A stretch of 64,000 bases of DNA from Anaerostipes sp. 992a (lineage in GTDB: Bacteria; Bacillota; Clostridia; Lachnospirales; Lachnospiraceae). Below the pieces are notes generated by a model, which had not been told where the DNA came from, did not search any database, and saw only the letters and a program-made list of their open reading frames with translations. The position numbers and the translations under genes are program-made. This document shows, piece after piece, positions 42,359 through 53,068 of this stretch; position 1 is the first letter of the stretch; the number at the start of each line of letters is the position of its first letter. The stretch spans positions 1,456,485 through 1,520,484 of the forward strand of contig NZ_MJIG01000004.1 of assembly GCF_001940245.1 (NCBI RefSeq). The letters are read 5' to 3'.

Positions 42359-44056
42359 TTACATCTGTTCTGGACATTCAATTCCAAGTAATCCAAGAGA
42401 ATCTTTTAAGATTCCTTTTGCCACTGATAATAATTTTATTCTTGCATTGCATACCGTTTCGTCTTCCACAATACACTGATTGTCATGGTAAAACTTATTA
42501 AATGCCTGTGCCACTGCCATAGCATAACGTGCAACTACAGATGGTTCCAAACGATCTGCTGCCGTTTTGATTACTTCTGGATAGCGATTGATTTCTTTTA
42601 ATAATGCAATGGATGCCTCATCGGTCAATACGCTACAGTCAATATTACCAGGTATTTGGGCTTCTGTCATCTGACGTTTTCTTAAGATACTTGCCGCACG
42701 TGCATAAGTATACTGGACATAAGGGCCTGTCTCACCATCGAAGTTATGAATCTTATCCCAGTCAAATACCACATCTTTGATTCTCTGATTATATAAATCA
42801 TTGAACAGAATAGCCCCTACACCGACTTTATGTGCTACATCGTCTTTATCTGGAAGATTTGGGTTCTTTTCTGCAATAATTTCTTTAATACGATTTACAG
42901 ATTCGTTTAAAATATCCTCTGCATAAATGATATTTCCTTTACGAGTGGAAAGCTTTCCACCCTTTAAGCTTACCAGCCCATATGGTACGTGTACCAGCTG
43001 ATCCTTTGCCCATTCATATCCTAATAATTCAATGACTTTAAATACCTGTGCAAAGTGAAGCTTCTGCTCCAAACCAGTAACATAGATACATTTGTCAAAA
43101 TCATACGTATCCTTTCTATATAATACAGCTGCCAGGTCACGGGTCGCATAGATAGAACTTCCGTCCTTTTTCATTACGATACATGGAGCCATATTATACT
43201 CATCCAGACGTACAATATAAGCACCTTCACTTTCTTCTAACAGGTTCTTCGCATTACATTCGTCGATCACGCGTTTGGATTTATCACAATAAAAGCTTTC
43301 TCCTGCGTAGGAATCAAATTCAATGCCTAACATCTCATACGTCTTTTTGTATTCTACTAAAGAGATATCCTTAAACCACTGCCAGATAGAAAGTGCTTCC
43401 TGATCTCCCTGTTCCATCTTAGTGAACCATGCTCTGGCTTCATCATTTAAAGAATCGTCCTTTTCTGCTTCTTCATGGAATTTTACATAAATCTTCATCA
43501 GCTCTGCAATTCCATTCTCTTCTACTGCTTCTTTGCTTCCCCACTTTTTATAAGCTACGATCAGCTTACCAAACTGGGTTCCCCAGTCACCCAAATGATT
43601 GATTCTTTCTACCTTATATCCCAGCTTTGTAAAAATTTTATATAAAGAATTTCCGATGATCGTTGTACGCAAATGACCTACATGGAATTTCTTTGCTACG
43701 TTCGGAGAAGAATAGTCGATACAGATCGTCTTTCCTTCCCCCATAGAGCTTTTTCCATAACCTGGCTCAGTGGCACGTTCCATTACTTGTTGTACGAAGA
43801 TTGTCTTATTTACAAAAAAGTTCAGATATGCACCTTTTACCTCTACTTTAGATAGAAAATCCTGCTCTCCGATCTGCTCTGCCAGTTCTGCCGCAATCAT
43901 ATTCGGTGCCTTACGAAATACCTTTGCTAACTGAAAGCATGGAAAAGCAAAATCCCCCATATCTGCCTTTGGAGGTACTTCCAAAAGCTGCTCCACTTTT
44001 TCTACATCAAATCCTTCTATTTTCTCTGCTAATAATTCTGCAATTTTTGTTTTCAT
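42359..44056 (-). CDS. argS: Arginine--tRNA ligase
   Basis: A 565-residue class I synthetase that charges tRNA-Arg. The HIGH-type motif appears as SSPNVAKKFHVGHLRTTIIG (about residues 114-133) and the KMSKS-type motif as KGGKLSTRKGN. The C-terminal DALR anticodon domain contains VVARYAMAVAQAFNKFYHD. Full length and intact. It is followed by its own terminator. Confidence 0.97.
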   Translation of the reverse strand: MKTKIAELLAEKIEGFDVEKVEQLLEVPPKADMGDFAFPCFQLAKVFRKAPNMIAAELAEQIGEQDFLSKVEVKGAYLNFFVNKTIFVQQVMERATEPGYGKSSMGEGKTICIDYSSPNVAKKFHVGHLRTTIIGNSLYKIFTKLGYKVERINHLGDWGTQFGKLIVAYKKWGSKEAVEENGIAELMKIYVKFHEEAEKDDSLNDEARAWFTKMEQGDQEALSIWQWFKDISLVEYKKTYEMLGIEFDSYAGESFYCDKSKRVIDECNAKNLLEESEGAYIVRLDEYNMAPCIVMKKDGSSIYATRDLAAVLYRKDTYDFDKCIYVTGLEQKLHFAQVFKVIELLGYEWAKDQLVHVPYGLVSLKGGKLSTRKGNIIYAEDILNESVNRIKEIIAEKNPNLPDKDDVAHKVGVGAILFNDLYNQRIKDVVFDWDKIHNFDGETGPYVQYTYARAASILRKRQMTEAQIPGNIDCSVLTDEASIALLKEINRYPEVIKTAADRLEPSVVARYAMAVAQAFNKFYHDNQCIVEDETVCNARIKLLSVAKGILKDSLGLLGIECPEQM

Positions 44057-44071
44057 AAAAACCTTCCTTTT

Positions 44072-44791
44072 CTATTCTAATGTAATATGAATTTCAAAAG
44101 AATCTTCCTTCCACTCATGAACCGAATATCCCTTTGATAATTGTTGTTCTAATGCTTGCTTTTCTTCCTGTTTCAATGAAGTATCTGATACACATTCCAA
44201 TACCAGCTTTGCCTTCTCTTCCACTACAGTTCGAAACAATATGTCAGATATTGTCATGTTTTCCAATATATAACGAAACAATTGTTTCCATCCGGTAAGG
44301 AATGCAAATGTCATCCAAATCTCCTGGTCCATTTCTTCTTCATCATATAGAAATTCCGTTTCTGGCAATGACCGCCTGGTATGCTCAGCCAGCTCATAAA
44401 ATGCTGGAAAAAATGGTACTCGCTCTTCCTCTGCCTTCTCAGTCTCCTCTTCTTTCTTCTCCGGCATCTCCCGAAAAGCACTCATAAATTCTTTTAGCTT
44501 CTTCTTTTTTTCGTTTAGCTTCGCTAATTTCTCTTCACATGCCTGAAGCTGATTGCCTGCATCGTTTAACTGCAGGTTTTCCTGTGTCAGTTCCTTACTG
44601 TAATCATATCCATGCAGCACCAACGGAGAGAACAATTGTCGTTTTTTTTCTTCTTCCGCATGAAAATACAAGTTCTTCTCTGCCTTGCTTTGCTTTGTCT
44701 GCAGGCTGTATTTCTGCTGCACCAGTTCTTCTTCTTCTTTTACACACTTCATATATTCATGAGACAGATATTCACACAACTCTTCCCTCAT
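44072..44791 (-). CDS. Coiled-coil protein of unknown function
   Basis: A 239-residue, strongly charged protein. The first 110 residues form a coiled coil (EEEELVQQKYSLQTKQSKAE; EEKLAKLNEKKKKLKEFMSA). The C-terminal part (WMTFAFLTGWKQLFRYILE) is more globular. I do not recognise a family. It lies 15 bases before argS on the same strand and may share its transcript. Confidence 0.7.
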   Translation of the reverse strand: MREELCEYLSHEYMKCVKEEEELVQQKYSLQTKQSKAEKNLYFHAEEEKKRQLFSPLVLHGYDYSKELTQENLQLNDAGNQLQACEEKLAKLNEKKKKLKEFMSAFREMPEKKEEETEKAEEERVPFFPAFYELAEHTRRSLPETEFLYDEEEMDQEIWMTFAFLTGWKQLFRYILENMTISDILFRTVVEEKAKLVLECVSDTSLKQEEKQALEQQLSKGYSVHEWKEDSFEIHITLE

Positions 44792-44852
44792 ATTTTCACT
44801 TCCCTTCTAAATAATAAACGATAAATCGGCAATTGAAAACCCCAAAAACCAA

Positions 44853-44881
44853 TTGTATCTACAGCTCATTTATCATATAAT
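44853..44881 (+). promoter_or_regulatory. Promoter of the hydrolase gene
   Basis: TTGTAT (44853-44858) and TATAAT (44876-44881) are spaced by 17 bp, about 30 bases upstream of the ATG and its GAAAGGAGC ribosome site. Confidence 0.65.
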
Positions 44882-44910
44882 AAAGCTATATACGAGAAAG
44901 GAGCTTCATT

Positions 44911-45864
44911 ATGGAATCAAAACACAAAAAAATAACTAAACTATCCATTCTGATTATAATTCCCATTCTTTTGATCAACTTATTTAACCAGATGATTATT
45001 AAACTGGCAAATCGAAAATCCGTTCTGCCAACCAAAGATGGAATGTACTATGACTGGCGTTTTGGTAAACTTTTTTATACCTGCGAAGGAGAGGGTTCTC
45101 CAATTCTGCTGATACACGAGTTATCCTCTTATGGATCCTCCATCGAATTCCATGAACTGATTCATCAGCTATCAAAAAAGCATACGGTATATGCTCTGGA
45201 TCTTCTTGGATGTGGCCGTTCTGAAAAGCCAGCAATTACATATACTGCTTATCTGTATGTGCAGATGATCAATGATTTTATTAAGGATGTCATCAAATCA
45301 ACCACTGATGTTATGGTATCTGGAAAGTCATCCTCTATCGTAATGATGGCCTGCTGCACGGAAGAATCCTATTATCACAACATCATGCTGATCAATCCAG
45401 AGAATGTATCCAAAGGTAATCGAATACCTAATTCCAAGCACAAATTATTAAAATATCTTTTAGAGTGCCATACCATCGGTACCTTGATCTACCTCATGGT
45501 CCACACGAAGGAAGGCATGATGTACAAAGCCAGACAGATATTTTCTTCAAGACATGAACATCTTGCTCACCGGTATGCTCCATATTTCTATGAGGCAGCA
45601 CATTTGTCTGGAAGTAATGCCAAGTATCTGCATGCCAGCTTAAAGGCTCATTATGTAGATACCAATTTTATTCACGCTATTAAAAATGTCAATAACAGCA
45701 TTTATATGGTTCTAAGCGACAACGAACCAGACTATATGAATACCATTGAACAATATCAGGTACTCAATCCAGCCATTGAAGCATCTGTTATCGATGATTC
45801 TTATCATTTTCCACATTTGGACCAGCCGAAAGAAATCTTGTCCATCTGTGACATTCTTTTCTAA
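44911..45864 (+). CDS. Membrane-anchored alpha/beta hydrolase
   Basis: A 317-residue protein with an N-terminal membrane helix (LSILIIIPILLINLFNQMII, residues 11-30) and an alpha/beta-hydrolase fold (PILLIHELSSYGSSIEF; YALDLLGCGRSEKP). The likely nucleophile is Ser140 in VSGKSSS, which departs from the usual GxSxG because the last glycine is serine. A histidine in DDSYHFPHLDQP fits the catalytic position. The substrate is unknown. It is the only plus-strand gene left of oriC in this window, with its own promoter, and its stop overlaps that of rsmG on the other strand. Confidence 0.78.
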   Translation: MESKHKKITKLSILIIIPILLINLFNQMIIKLANRKSVLPTKDGMYYDWRFGKLFYTCEGEGSPILLIHELSSYGSSIEFHELIHQLSKKHTVYALDLLGCGRSEKPAITYTAYLYVQMINDFIKDVIKSTTDVMVSGKSSSIVMMACCTEESYYHNIMLINPENVSKGNRIPNSKHKLLKYLLECHTIGTLIYLMVHTKEGMMYKARQIFSSRHEHLAHRYAPYFYEAAHLSGSNAKYLHASLKAHYVDTNFIHAIKNVNNSIYMVLSDNEPDYMNTIEQYQVLNPAIEASVIDDSYHFPHLDQPKEILSICDILF

Positions 45865-46568
45865 AGTGGATCTTTGGAAGGCATCCCCGCTTTTCTCGGA
45901 AATCTTTTTGGGGTTGCCTTTCTTTTTTTTATTTTTACAAAGGTTCTTTCAATATCGGTACCTGGAATCTGGAATTCCTCTACGCTCTCAACCTTTCCGC
46001 CCAGCATCCCGATGGCATGTCCTGCCTTTTTTAGTTCTTCATCGATATTTCCGGACTTATAAGGAATAAAGTATCCCCCTTCCTTTACATAAGGAATGCA
46101 GTATTCGGATAAGGAGGATAAATTAGCAACTGCCCTGGATACACACAGATCAAACTGTTCTCTTAACTTTCCCGGCTTTGCATAATCCTCTGCTCTTCCA
46201 TGGATCGTCTCAATTCCAGTCAGTCCCAACAGATCAATGACTTCATCTAAAAACTTGATTCTTTTATTCAGAGAATCCAACAAGGTGATGGTCAGATTTG
46301 GAAATGCAATCTTTAACGGAATTCCTGGAAATCCTGCTCCAGTCCCAAGATCCAGTACCGTAAGCGGCTTTGTCAGATCCATCTTGGCTGCCAGTCCAAG
46401 ACTATCGATAAAATGCTTATCGATCACTTCTTCCTTTTCCGTAATCCCAGTCAGATTCATCACTTTATTCTTCTCAATAAGATATTCATAATACTTCTGA
46501 AATTGAAGGCATTGTTGTTCCGTCAGAGAAATGCCAAGAATTTCAGCTTTTTTTCTTAATTGTTCCAT
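45861..46568 (-). CDS. rsmG: 16S rRNA (guanine(527)-N7)-methyltransferase
   Basis: A 235-residue SAM-dependent methyltransferase. The SAM-binding motif is TVLDLGTGAGFPGIPLKIAF, and ESRAVANL-type residues appear as CVSRAVANLSSLSEY. It methylates G527 of 16S rRNA; loss of the enzyme gives low-level streptomycin resistance in other bacteria. The start MEQLRKK is preferred because GGGAGAAC lies directly upstream; the ATG at 46589 is an alternative. It is the last gene of mnmE-mnmG-rsmG. Confidence 0.95.
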   Translation of the reverse strand: MEQLRKKAEILGISLTEQQCLQFQKYYEYLIEKNKVMNLTGITEKEEVIDKHFIDSLGLAAKMDLTKPLTVLDLGTGAGFPGIPLKIAFPNLTITLLDSLNKRIKFLDEVIDLLGLTGIETIHGRAEDYAKPGKLREQFDLCVSRAVANLSSLSEYCIPYVKEGGYFIPYKSGNIDEELKKAGHAIGMLGGKVESVEEFQIPGTDIERTFVKIKKRKATPKRFPRKAGMPSKDPL

Positions 46569-46592
46569 ATGTTCTCCCAATTTGATCATTTC

Positions 46593-48479
46593 TTATGATT
46601 GATTTCTACGATATTGTTCCAGATAGACGAGCAATACAGAAATATCCGCAGGAGATACTCCAGAAATTCTGGATGCCTGTCCAATGGAATGAGGACGGAT
46701 CTTACTAAGCTTCTGGACTGCTTCCTTTCTAAGACTTCCCACCTTTTCATAGTCAATCTCCTCTGGTATCGTCTTAACTTCTAACTTCTTAAACTGCTCT
46801 ACCTGCTTCATCTGTCTGGAAATATAGCCGTCATATTTGATATTAATATTAACCTGATTTACCACATCGTCATCCAGCTGCGGTCTTTCTGGATCAATGG
46901 AAGCCAGATCTTCATACTTTAACTCCGGACGTCGGATCAGTTCTCCTAATGTCACTGCTGTCTTTAAGGTTGAGCTTCCCAACTGCTCTAACAATTCCTG
47001 CACTTCTTTGGACGCTCCGATCTTCTTTCCATTGACTCTTTCCACTTCTGCTTTGATCTGCTTTTCCTTCTCTAACAACGCTTCATATCGTTCCTCATTT
47101 ATCAATCCCACCTCATGTCCAATCGGTGTCAATCGCAAATCTGCATTATCCTGACGTAACAACAGGCGATATTCTGCTCTGGATGTCATCATACGATATG
47201 GCTCATGAGTCTCTTTGGTAACCAGATCATCGATCAGCACGCCAATATAAGCTTCGGAACGTTTCAGAATGACCGGCTCCTTTCCCTGAAGCTTTCTGCA
47301 CGCATTGATTCCTGCGATCAATCCCTGTGCTGCGGCTTCTTCATATCCTGAACTTCCATTAAACTGGCCACCACTAAACAATCCATCTACCGCTTTAAAT
47401 TCCAGAGACGCTTTTAACTGCATTGGATTGATACAGTCATATTCAATGGCATATGCATTTCTTACAATTTTAACATTTTCCAGTCCCTTTACAGAACGAT
47501 ACATCTTATATTGAACATCCTCCGGCAAAGAACTTGACATACCACCCACATACATCTCATTGGTATATTCTCCTTCCGGCTCAATAAATACCTGGTGGCG
47601 GTTCTTATCTGCAAATTTTACTACTTTATCCTCAATGGATGGACAATATCTCGGTCCTGTTCCCTCAATCGCTCCAGAGAATAATGGAGACCGATGCAGA
47701 TTCTCCCGGATAATATTGTGGGTTTCCTCATTGGTATAGGTCAGCCAGCAGGAAATCTGTGGTCGCTTAATATCCTCTTCCTTATTGGTAAAACTGAATG
47801 GAACAATATTCTCATCCCCAAATTGTTCTTCCATTACATCAAAATTAATACTTCTCTTATCAATTCTGGCCGGTGTTCCTGTCTTAAAGCGATACATCTC
47901 AATTCCCAGAGATTTTAAGGAATCGGTCAGATAATTGGCCGCCTGAAGTCCATTTGGCCCTGTAGCGTTGCTGACCTCTCCATAAATACATCTGGCTTTT
48001 AAATAAGTTCCAGTCGCCAATACGACTGCTTTGGCATGATAAATCGCACCGGAATATGTTTTCACGCCGCACACCTTACCATCCTCTGCCAGAATTTCTA
48101 CTACCTCTGCCTGTCTAAGAGTCAGATGTTCGGTATTCTCCATGGTCATTCTCATATGTCTGGAGTATTCCGCTTTATCCGCCTGAGCACGCAGCGAATG
48201 CACCGCCGGCCCTTTTGATTTATTGAGCATCTTAGACTGAATATAGGTTTTATCAATATTGATTCCCATCTCTCCGCCTAAAGCATCGATTTCCTTTACC
48301 AAATGTCCCTTGGAACTACCACCAACGTTAGGATTACACGGCATCAAAGCCACACTATCCATGCTGACAGTAAAGCAAATGGTCTCAAATCCCAGTCTGG
48401 CACACGCAAGAGCTGCTTCACAGCCTGCATGTCCTGCACCTACTACTACGATATCATAAGTTTCTTCTAGCAATGCCAT
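46593..48479 (-). CDS. mnmG: tRNA uridine-5-carboxymethylaminomethyl modification enzyme MnmG
   Basis: A 628-residue FAD-dependent enzyme that, with MnmE, modifies the wobble uridine of several tRNAs. The dinucleotide-binding motif is [22 protein letters not shown], and [20 protein letters not shown] marks the second signature. The start MALLEET at 48479 follows AAGGAGAAAGAAGAC. It lies 16 bases after mnmE. Confidence 0.97.
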   Translation of the reverse strand: MALLEETYDIVVVGAGHAGCEAALACARLGFETICFTVSMDSVALMPCNPNVGGSSKGHLVKEIDALGGEMGINIDKTYIQSKMLNKSKGPAVHSLRAQADKAEYSRHMRMTMENTEHLTLRQAEVVEILAEDGKVCGVKTYSGAIYHAKAVVLATGTYLKARCIYGEVSNATGPNGLQAANYLTDSLKSLGIEMYRFKTGTPARIDKRSINFDVMEEQFGDENIVPFSFTNKEEDIKRPQISCWLTYTNEETHNIIRENLHRSPLFSGAIEGTGPRYCPSIEDKVVKFADKNRHQVFIEPEGEYTNEMYVGGMSSSLPEDVQYKMYRSVKGLENVKIVRNAYAIEYDCINPMQLKASLEFKAVDGLFSGGQFNGSSGYEEAAAQGLIAGINACRKLQGKEPVILKRSEAYIGVLIDDLVTKETHEPYRMMTSRAEYRLLLRQDNADLRLTPIGHEVGLINEERYEALLEKEKQIKAEVERVNGKKIGASKEVQELLEQLGSSTLKTAVTLGELIRRPELKYEDLASIDPERPQLDDDVVNQVNINIKYDGYISRQMKQVEQFKKLEVKTIPEEIDYEKVGSLRKEAVQKLSKIRPHSIGQASRISGVSPADISVLLVYLEQYRRNQS

Positions 48480-48495
48480 GTCTTCTTTCTCCTTA

Positions 48496-49872
48496 CTATT
48501 TGCCCATGCAAAATTCACTGAAAATCTCATTTACCAAATCTTCACCCAGAGATTCTCCAATGATATATCCCAATGCTTCATACGCATTCATCAGATCAAT
48601 GGAATAAAAATCCTCCGGCATATCATCCATAATGCTCTGCTCCACCATGGAAAGACTCTCCAATGCCTCATTTAACGCATTTTTGTGTCTCATATTTGTA
48701 ATATAAATCTCATTATTAAAGCTTAAATTTCCCTGGAAAAACATATCCTTTAAAATCTCATAAAACTTGAGAATTCCTTCCTGAGTTTTTGTAGAAATCT
48801 CAACCGTTTCCTTTAAAAGCTTTTTCTTCATCCAATCTGCATCGATCTTCTTATCCAGATCAGACTTATTTAATAATACGATGACCTTTTTCTCCCGGAT
48901 CATGTCCATGATAATGTCATCGTTATGGTCCAGTTCTCTGGACATATCTACCACATAAAGCACCAGATCCGCAGATGCAATGCTTTCTTTGGCTTTATCT
49001 ACTCCAATCTTCTCTATGATATCTTCGGTATCCCGAATTCCTGCTGTATCAATGATATTTAGCGGAATTCCATGAATATTAATGGATTCTTCCAGCGTAT
49101 CTCTGGTAGTCCCTGCAATATCTGTAACAATGGCTCTCTCTTCTCCCACTAAAATATTCAAAAGAGAGGATTTTCCTGCATTTGGCTTTCCGATAATAAC
49201 GGTCTTAATTCCCTCTTTCAGAATCCGGCCATTATCCGCAGTATCAATGAGAATCGTTATTTCCTCTTTTAATTTCTTCACATCCACAAGCAGCTGCTGC
49301 CCATAACCATCAATGGTCATGTGCTCCGGATCATCCAATGCCGACTCAATGGCCGCAATATTATGGATGATCACCTTTCTGATTTCCTCAATCTTCTTTT
49401 TTAGAGAACCTTCCAGCTGCTTTAAAGAGCTTTCCAGAGCAAATTCATTTTTTGAAGAAATCACATCCATCACCGCTTCTGCCTGTGATAAGTCAATTCG
49501 TCCATTTAAAAATGCACGTTTTGTAAATTCTCCCGGCTCTGCTGGACGAGCGCCATGCCTTATCACCGTCTCCAGAACCTTTTTCATGACCGTCACACCA
49601 CCGTGGCAGTTGATTTCCACTACATCTTCCCTCGTATACGTATGAGGTGCCCGCATGATCAGACAGATACATTCATCTATCTTCTTTTCTCCATCATAAA
49701 TATAACCATAATGAGCCGTATGAGAATCTACGGATTTCATATCTTTCTTTTTGGCTGGACGAAAGACCTTTTCCATAACCTGACAGGCTTCATCCCCACT
49801 GATTCTGACGATTCCGATTCCTCCATCTGCCATAGCAGTAGAAATCGCCGCAATTGTATCATTTCGAAACAT
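48496..49872 (-). CDS. mnmE: tRNA modification GTPase MnmE
   Basis: A 458-residue GTPase partner of MnmG. The N-terminal domain ([20 protein letters not shown]) binds the formyl donor. The G domain shows [31 protein letters not shown] and NKSD. The C-terminal CxGK signature ends the protein (FSEFCMGK). It is the first gene of the mnmE-mnmG-rsmG operon. Confidence 0.97.
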   Translation of the reverse strand: MFRNDTIAAISTAMADGGIGIVRISGDEACQVMEKVFRPAKKKDMKSVDSHTAHYGYIYDGEKKIDECICLIMRAPHTYTREDVVEINCHGGVTVMKKVLETVIRHGARPAEPGEFTKRAFLNGRIDLSQAEAVMDVISSKNEFALESSLKQLEGSLKKKIEEIRKVIIHNIAAIESALDDPEHMTIDGYGQQLLVDVKKLKEEITILIDTADNGRILKEGIKTVIIGKPNAGKSSLLNILVGEERAIVTDIAGTTRDTLEESINIHGIPLNIIDTAGIRDTEDIIEKIGVDKAKESIASADLVLYVVDMSRELDHNDDIIMDMIREKKVIVLLNKSDLDKKIDADWMKKKLLKETVEISTKTQEGILKFYEILKDMFFQGNLSFNNEIYITNMRHKNALNEALESLSMVEQSIMDDMPEDFYSIDLMNAYEALGYIIGESLGEDLVNEIFSEFCMGK

Positions 49873-49948
49873 AACCTAATCTCCTTTCTCATAGTCTGCT
49901 CTTCTATATTACAAAACATCAAAAGTAATTTTCTATCATTATAAGAAA

Positions 49949-49970
49949 AGGGCTGCCATAAGGCAACCCT
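49949..49970 (-). terminator. Terminator of the rpmH-jag operon
   Basis: AGGGTTGCC-TTAT-GGCAGCCCT is followed by TTTCTTATA on the minus strand, just after the jag stop codon. Confidence 0.85.
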
Positions 49971-49979
49971 CTGTATCAT

Positions 49980-50633
49980 TTAATTACGTCTTTCGTGATT
50001 TCTGTCGTTTCTTTTTAACATGATCACTACTTTTCTATATGGATCTTCGCCTTCACTCTTTGTACATACGTATCTGTCATTCTGTAATGCAGAATGAATA
50101 ATTCTTCTTTCATATGGATTCATAGGTTCAAGTGAAACGGATCTTCTTGTACGCTTAACCTTGTAAGCAATGTTATGCGCAAGATTTTCCAAGGTCTTTT
50201 TTCTTCTTTCACGGTAATTTTCCGTATCTAACTGAACTTTTACATAGTTCTCACTGTTCTTGTTGACGAACAGGCTGATTAAATACTGTAAGGAATCTAA
50301 GGTCTGTCCTCTTTTTCCAATTAAGATTCCCATATCATCGCCGCTTAAATTGATATCCATAAAATTATTTTCTTCATCAAACTTAATCTGACACTCGGTC
50401 TTTACTCCCATGGCATCAAATAATTCATTCAAATAATCGGTAGTGATATCTAGCAGTGATTCTTTTTTTATAATTTCAATGACTGCAGGCTTTACGTTAA
50501 AAATTCCCAAAAAACCTTTATTGCCTTCATCTACAACTTCATATTCCAGCTCACTGCTTGGGATTCCAAGCTCCATAGCTGCATTCATCACAGCATCTGA
50601 CACCGTTTTCCCTTCAAAACGTGTATTTTCCAT
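49980..50633 (-). CDS. jag: RNA-binding protein Jag/KhpB
   Basis: A 217-residue protein with a Jag_N domain (ENTRFEGKTVSDAVMNAAMEL), a KH domain carrying GILIGKRGQTLDSLQYL and a C-terminal R3H domain (MNPYERRIIHSALQNDRYV). It binds RNA, and in related bacteria affects cell division and wall synthesis. It starts two bases after yidC, a classic linkage. Confidence 0.95.
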   Translation of the reverse strand: MENTRFEGKTVSDAVMNAAMELGIPSSELEYEVVDEGNKGFLGIFNVKPAVIEIIKKESLLDITTDYLNELFDAMGVKTECQIKFDEENNFMDINLSGDDMGILIGKRGQTLDSLQYLISLFVNKNSENYVKVQLDTENYRERRKKTLENLAHNIAYKVKRTRRSVSLEPMNPYERRIIHSALQNDRYVCTKSEGEDPYRKVVIMLKRNDRNHERRN

Positions 50634-50634
50634 T

Positions 50635-51858
50635 CTAGTTACCTCCCTTTTTACTATCCAACTCTTTTACGATATTGGCTTTGGAAGCAATAGAACCGCC
50701 TTTCGTGCTGTTAAATTTTGCATCAAGATTTTTTGTATTAATATTAGCTGCACTTTTGACTTTGCTATTAGATGCCTGTCCAGCCTGGGCATCTGCAGTT
50801 TCTGCTGTGCCCATCAATTTATCTGTAAGAGATGGTTTCCCTTTTTTCTTTGCTTTCTTCTTTGCGTATTTCTTACGCTGCTTTTCAATAATCTTATCCA
50901 TATCTGCACGATCATAATAGAGATTCAGGCAAACCTGCTGGATTACCTGGAATGCTGCGGATGCAGCCCAGTAAATACCAATCGCTGCTGGCAATGTCAC
51001 ACACATTACAAATGACATGATCGGCATGAACATCATCATATTCTTAGATGTTGCTGCTGCAGGATTGCTGTCATCAATATTTCCCATAGATACCTTTGCA
51101 GAAAGATACTGTGCTCCTGCTGCAATAATTGGAATCAGTAAATATGCAGAAATACGGAATCCTGGTGACTGTGTAATATTAATTCCAAATACAAAATCAT
51201 TCATATGCATCAGCTGATCCACATTAGCTGAAATAACATCTGCTGCTCCAGGAAGCTTCTGTGCAATCATATCCCATGCTTCGTTTGGCAGATGAGATAA
51301 ATAAGATACCACATCTGACACTGCCGGATGAGCATCCAGAGTGTAACGGGATGTTAATTTTACTGCTTTTCCAATTCCCTGAAGCGTTTTTACATAACCG
51401 CCCTGTGCCATGATCGGTTTTGCAACCACTTCATAAGCCTCATATACTTTCGGAATATAAGTAGGGATATCCATAACAACACGATACAATGCCAGTAAGA
51501 TCGGCATCTGAATTAATAATGGAAGACATCCGCTGGTCGGACTTGCTCCATACTTTTCATATAAAGCATTCATCTCTTCCTGCTGCTTTAACATAGAAGC
51601 CTGATCGCGTTTGTTACGATATTTCTTCTGAATCTTATTCATCTCAGGCTGCATAATCTGATTTACCTTTGTAAATCTCTGCTGATTTAATGTTAATGGG
51701 AATAAAATAATCTTGGTTACTAATGTAAACAAAATAATACTCAGACCAATATTCTGAATTCCACACATTTCCAGAATATCATAAATCCACTCAATGATAT
51801 GCCCAAGTAACATGGCGATCGGACCTAAAATTCCGCCGCTGCTTGATGCTAACATCAT
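50635..51858 (-). CDS. yidC: Membrane protein insertase YidC
   Basis: A 407-residue insertase of the YidC/Oxa1/Alb3 family. The conserved core contains LFTLVTKIILFPLTLNQQR, SGCLPLLIQMPILLALYRVV and MPIMSFVMCVTLPAAIGIYW. The C-terminus is a basic tail (KKYAKKKAKKKGKPS) that may contact the ribosome. It lies between yidD and jag in the standard order. Confidence 0.96.
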   Translation of the reverse strand: MMLASSSGGILGPIAMLLGHIIEWIYDILEMCGIQNIGLSIILFTLVTKIILFPLTLNQQRFTKVNQIMQPEMNKIQKKYRNKRDQASMLKQQEEMNALYEKYGASPTSGCLPLLIQMPILLALYRVVMDIPTYIPKVYEAYEVVAKPIMAQGGYVKTLQGIGKAVKLTSRYTLDAHPAVSDVVSYLSHLPNEAWDMIAQKLPGAADVISANVDQLMHMNDFVFGINITQSPGFRISAYLLIPIIAAGAQYLSAKVSMGNIDDSNPAAATSKNMMMFMPIMSFVMCVTLPAAIGIYWAASAAFQVIQQVCLNLYYDRADMDKIIEKQRKKYAKKKAKKKGKPSLTDKLMGTAETADAQAGQASNSKVKSAANINTKNLDAKFNSTKGGSIASKANIVKELDSKKGGN

Positions 51859-51885
51859 AAGTATACTACCTTACCTTTCTTATAA

Positions 51886-52101
51886 TCAGGGAACCGGATC
51901 ATATCCACCCGTTGCAAAAGGATTACATCTTAAGATTCTCCAGGCAGCAAGAGCGCCGCCCTTTATGAGGCCATATTTTTCAATCGCCTCAATGGCATAT
52001 TGTGAACATGTGGGTGTATACTTACAGGTTCCTCCACCTTTCATTGCTGATAAATATTTCTGATAAAAGCGAATACAACCTAATGCTGCTTTTTTTATCA
52101 T
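51886..52101 (-). CDS. yidD: Membrane protein insertion efficiency factor YidD
   Basis: A 71-residue protein with the YidD signature [20 protein letters not shown] and [16 protein letters not shown]. It assists YidC. Start and length fit the family. Confidence 0.95.
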   Translation of the reverse strand: MIKKAALGCIRFYQKYLSAMKGGGTCKYTPTCSQYAIEAIEKYGLIKGGALAAWRILRCNPFATGGYDPVP

Positions 52102-52105
52102 AATT

Positions 52106-52444
52106 TCACTTCTTTACTATTTTATGGAGTCCGGCCAAATGAAAAAACGACCCTTTCAGATCTTCATATCCTTTTCCTTTCGCCCCTCCCCTGGCAATCA
52201 CTACGATATCCAAGCCCTGAATAAGTTCTTCCTTATTCAACCGATATACTTCTCGGATGACTCTTGTCAATCGATGTCTTACCACACTGTTTCCTATTTT
52301 CTTACTAACTGATATACCTAATCGGTTTTTCCCCAGTCCATTCTCTCTAATGTACATGACCAGTTGTCGATTGGCCTTTGACTGGCCCTGATGATAGACC
52401 AAAGAAAAATCTCCAGACTTTTTTAAAGATTCATATTGTTTCAT
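52106..52444 (-). CDS. rnpA: Ribonuclease P protein component
   Basis: A 112-residue basic protein: [46 protein letters not shown] (the conserved RNR-type region) and [14 protein letters not shown]. It is the protein cofactor of the tRNA 5'-processing ribozyme. It follows rpmH as usual. Confidence 0.95.
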   Translation of the reverse strand: MKQYESLKKSGDFSLVYHQGQSKANRQLVMYIRENGLGKNRLGISVSKKIGNSVVRHRLTRVIREVYRLNKEELIQGLDIVVIARGGAKGKGYEDLKGSFFHLAGLHKIVKK

Positions 52445-52495
52445 TTTTACACCCTTAAAAACAGAGAAAAGAAAAGGTCACAAAAGTTTGCGACC

Positions 52496-52630
52496 CTAAG
52501 CTGATAATTTATTTCTTCCTTTTGCTCTTCTTCTAGCTAATACTTTTCTACCGTTAGCAGTGCTCATTCTTTTTCTAAAACCATGAACTTTAGATCTCTG
52601 TCTCTTTTTTGGCTGAAATGTCATTTTCAT
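52496..52630 (-). CDS. rpmH: 50S ribosomal protein L34
   Basis: A 44-residue basic protein ([20 protein letters not shown], then [19 protein letters not shown]). The start follows AAGGAGGTGCCTGAATT. It is the first gene of the minus-strand operon next to oriC. Confidence 0.97.
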   Translation of the reverse strand: MKMTFQPKKRQRSKVHGFRKRMSTANGRKVLARRRAKGRNKLSA

Positions 52631-52734
52631 AATTCAGGCACCTCCTTATTATTTCTATTTCGATATTTACTATAATCCTTTTTTATGTCATAAAAACACC
52701 ACTCCCATTATATAAATTTCAATGGCTTTCGTCA

Positions 52735-53065
52735 AGTAAATCTTTTATTTTTTTCTGTCAACAGGATATCTTGTGGTTAAACACAAAGTTATCCACAATT
52801 TGTGGGTAACTTGTGCATAACTTTACAAAAGCCTGTTGATTTTTTTCTGCACTCTACCTATAATCCCTATATTTTCTGCCGTTTTCGACTGTTTATATGT
52901 GAAATCACGTTTTCCACATGGTTTTTCTGTCAATTGGGTTTCTTCTTATTATAATATATCCACATGCTATAAACTTATCCACACTATCAACTTGAAATCT
53001 ATCCACTTTTGCTTTATTATTAGTATAAAGTACTATGTAATTTAGAAAGGGTAAGTGGATAAATA
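52735..53065. other. Replication origin oriC with DnaA boxes
   Basis: This AT-rich stretch between rpmH and dnaA carries full DnaA boxes at 52789-52797 (TTATCCACA, plus), 52812-52820 (TTATGCACA, minus) and 52975-52983 (TTATCCACA, plus). Close variants lie at 52772-52780, 52801-52809 and 52957-52965, with another near 53053-53061 just before dnaA. Boxes facing both ways around 52789-52820 and the strand switch of the genes here mark the chromosomal origin. Confidence 0.9.
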
Positions 53066-53068
53066 CCT

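Noticed and set aside
45746..46069. Plus-strand frame after the hydrolase
   Set aside because: It overlaps the hydrolase end and the antisense of rsmG; no independent support.
52836..53045. Short plus-strand frame inside oriC
   Set aside because: It lies across DnaA boxes and has no ribosome site; the region is the origin.
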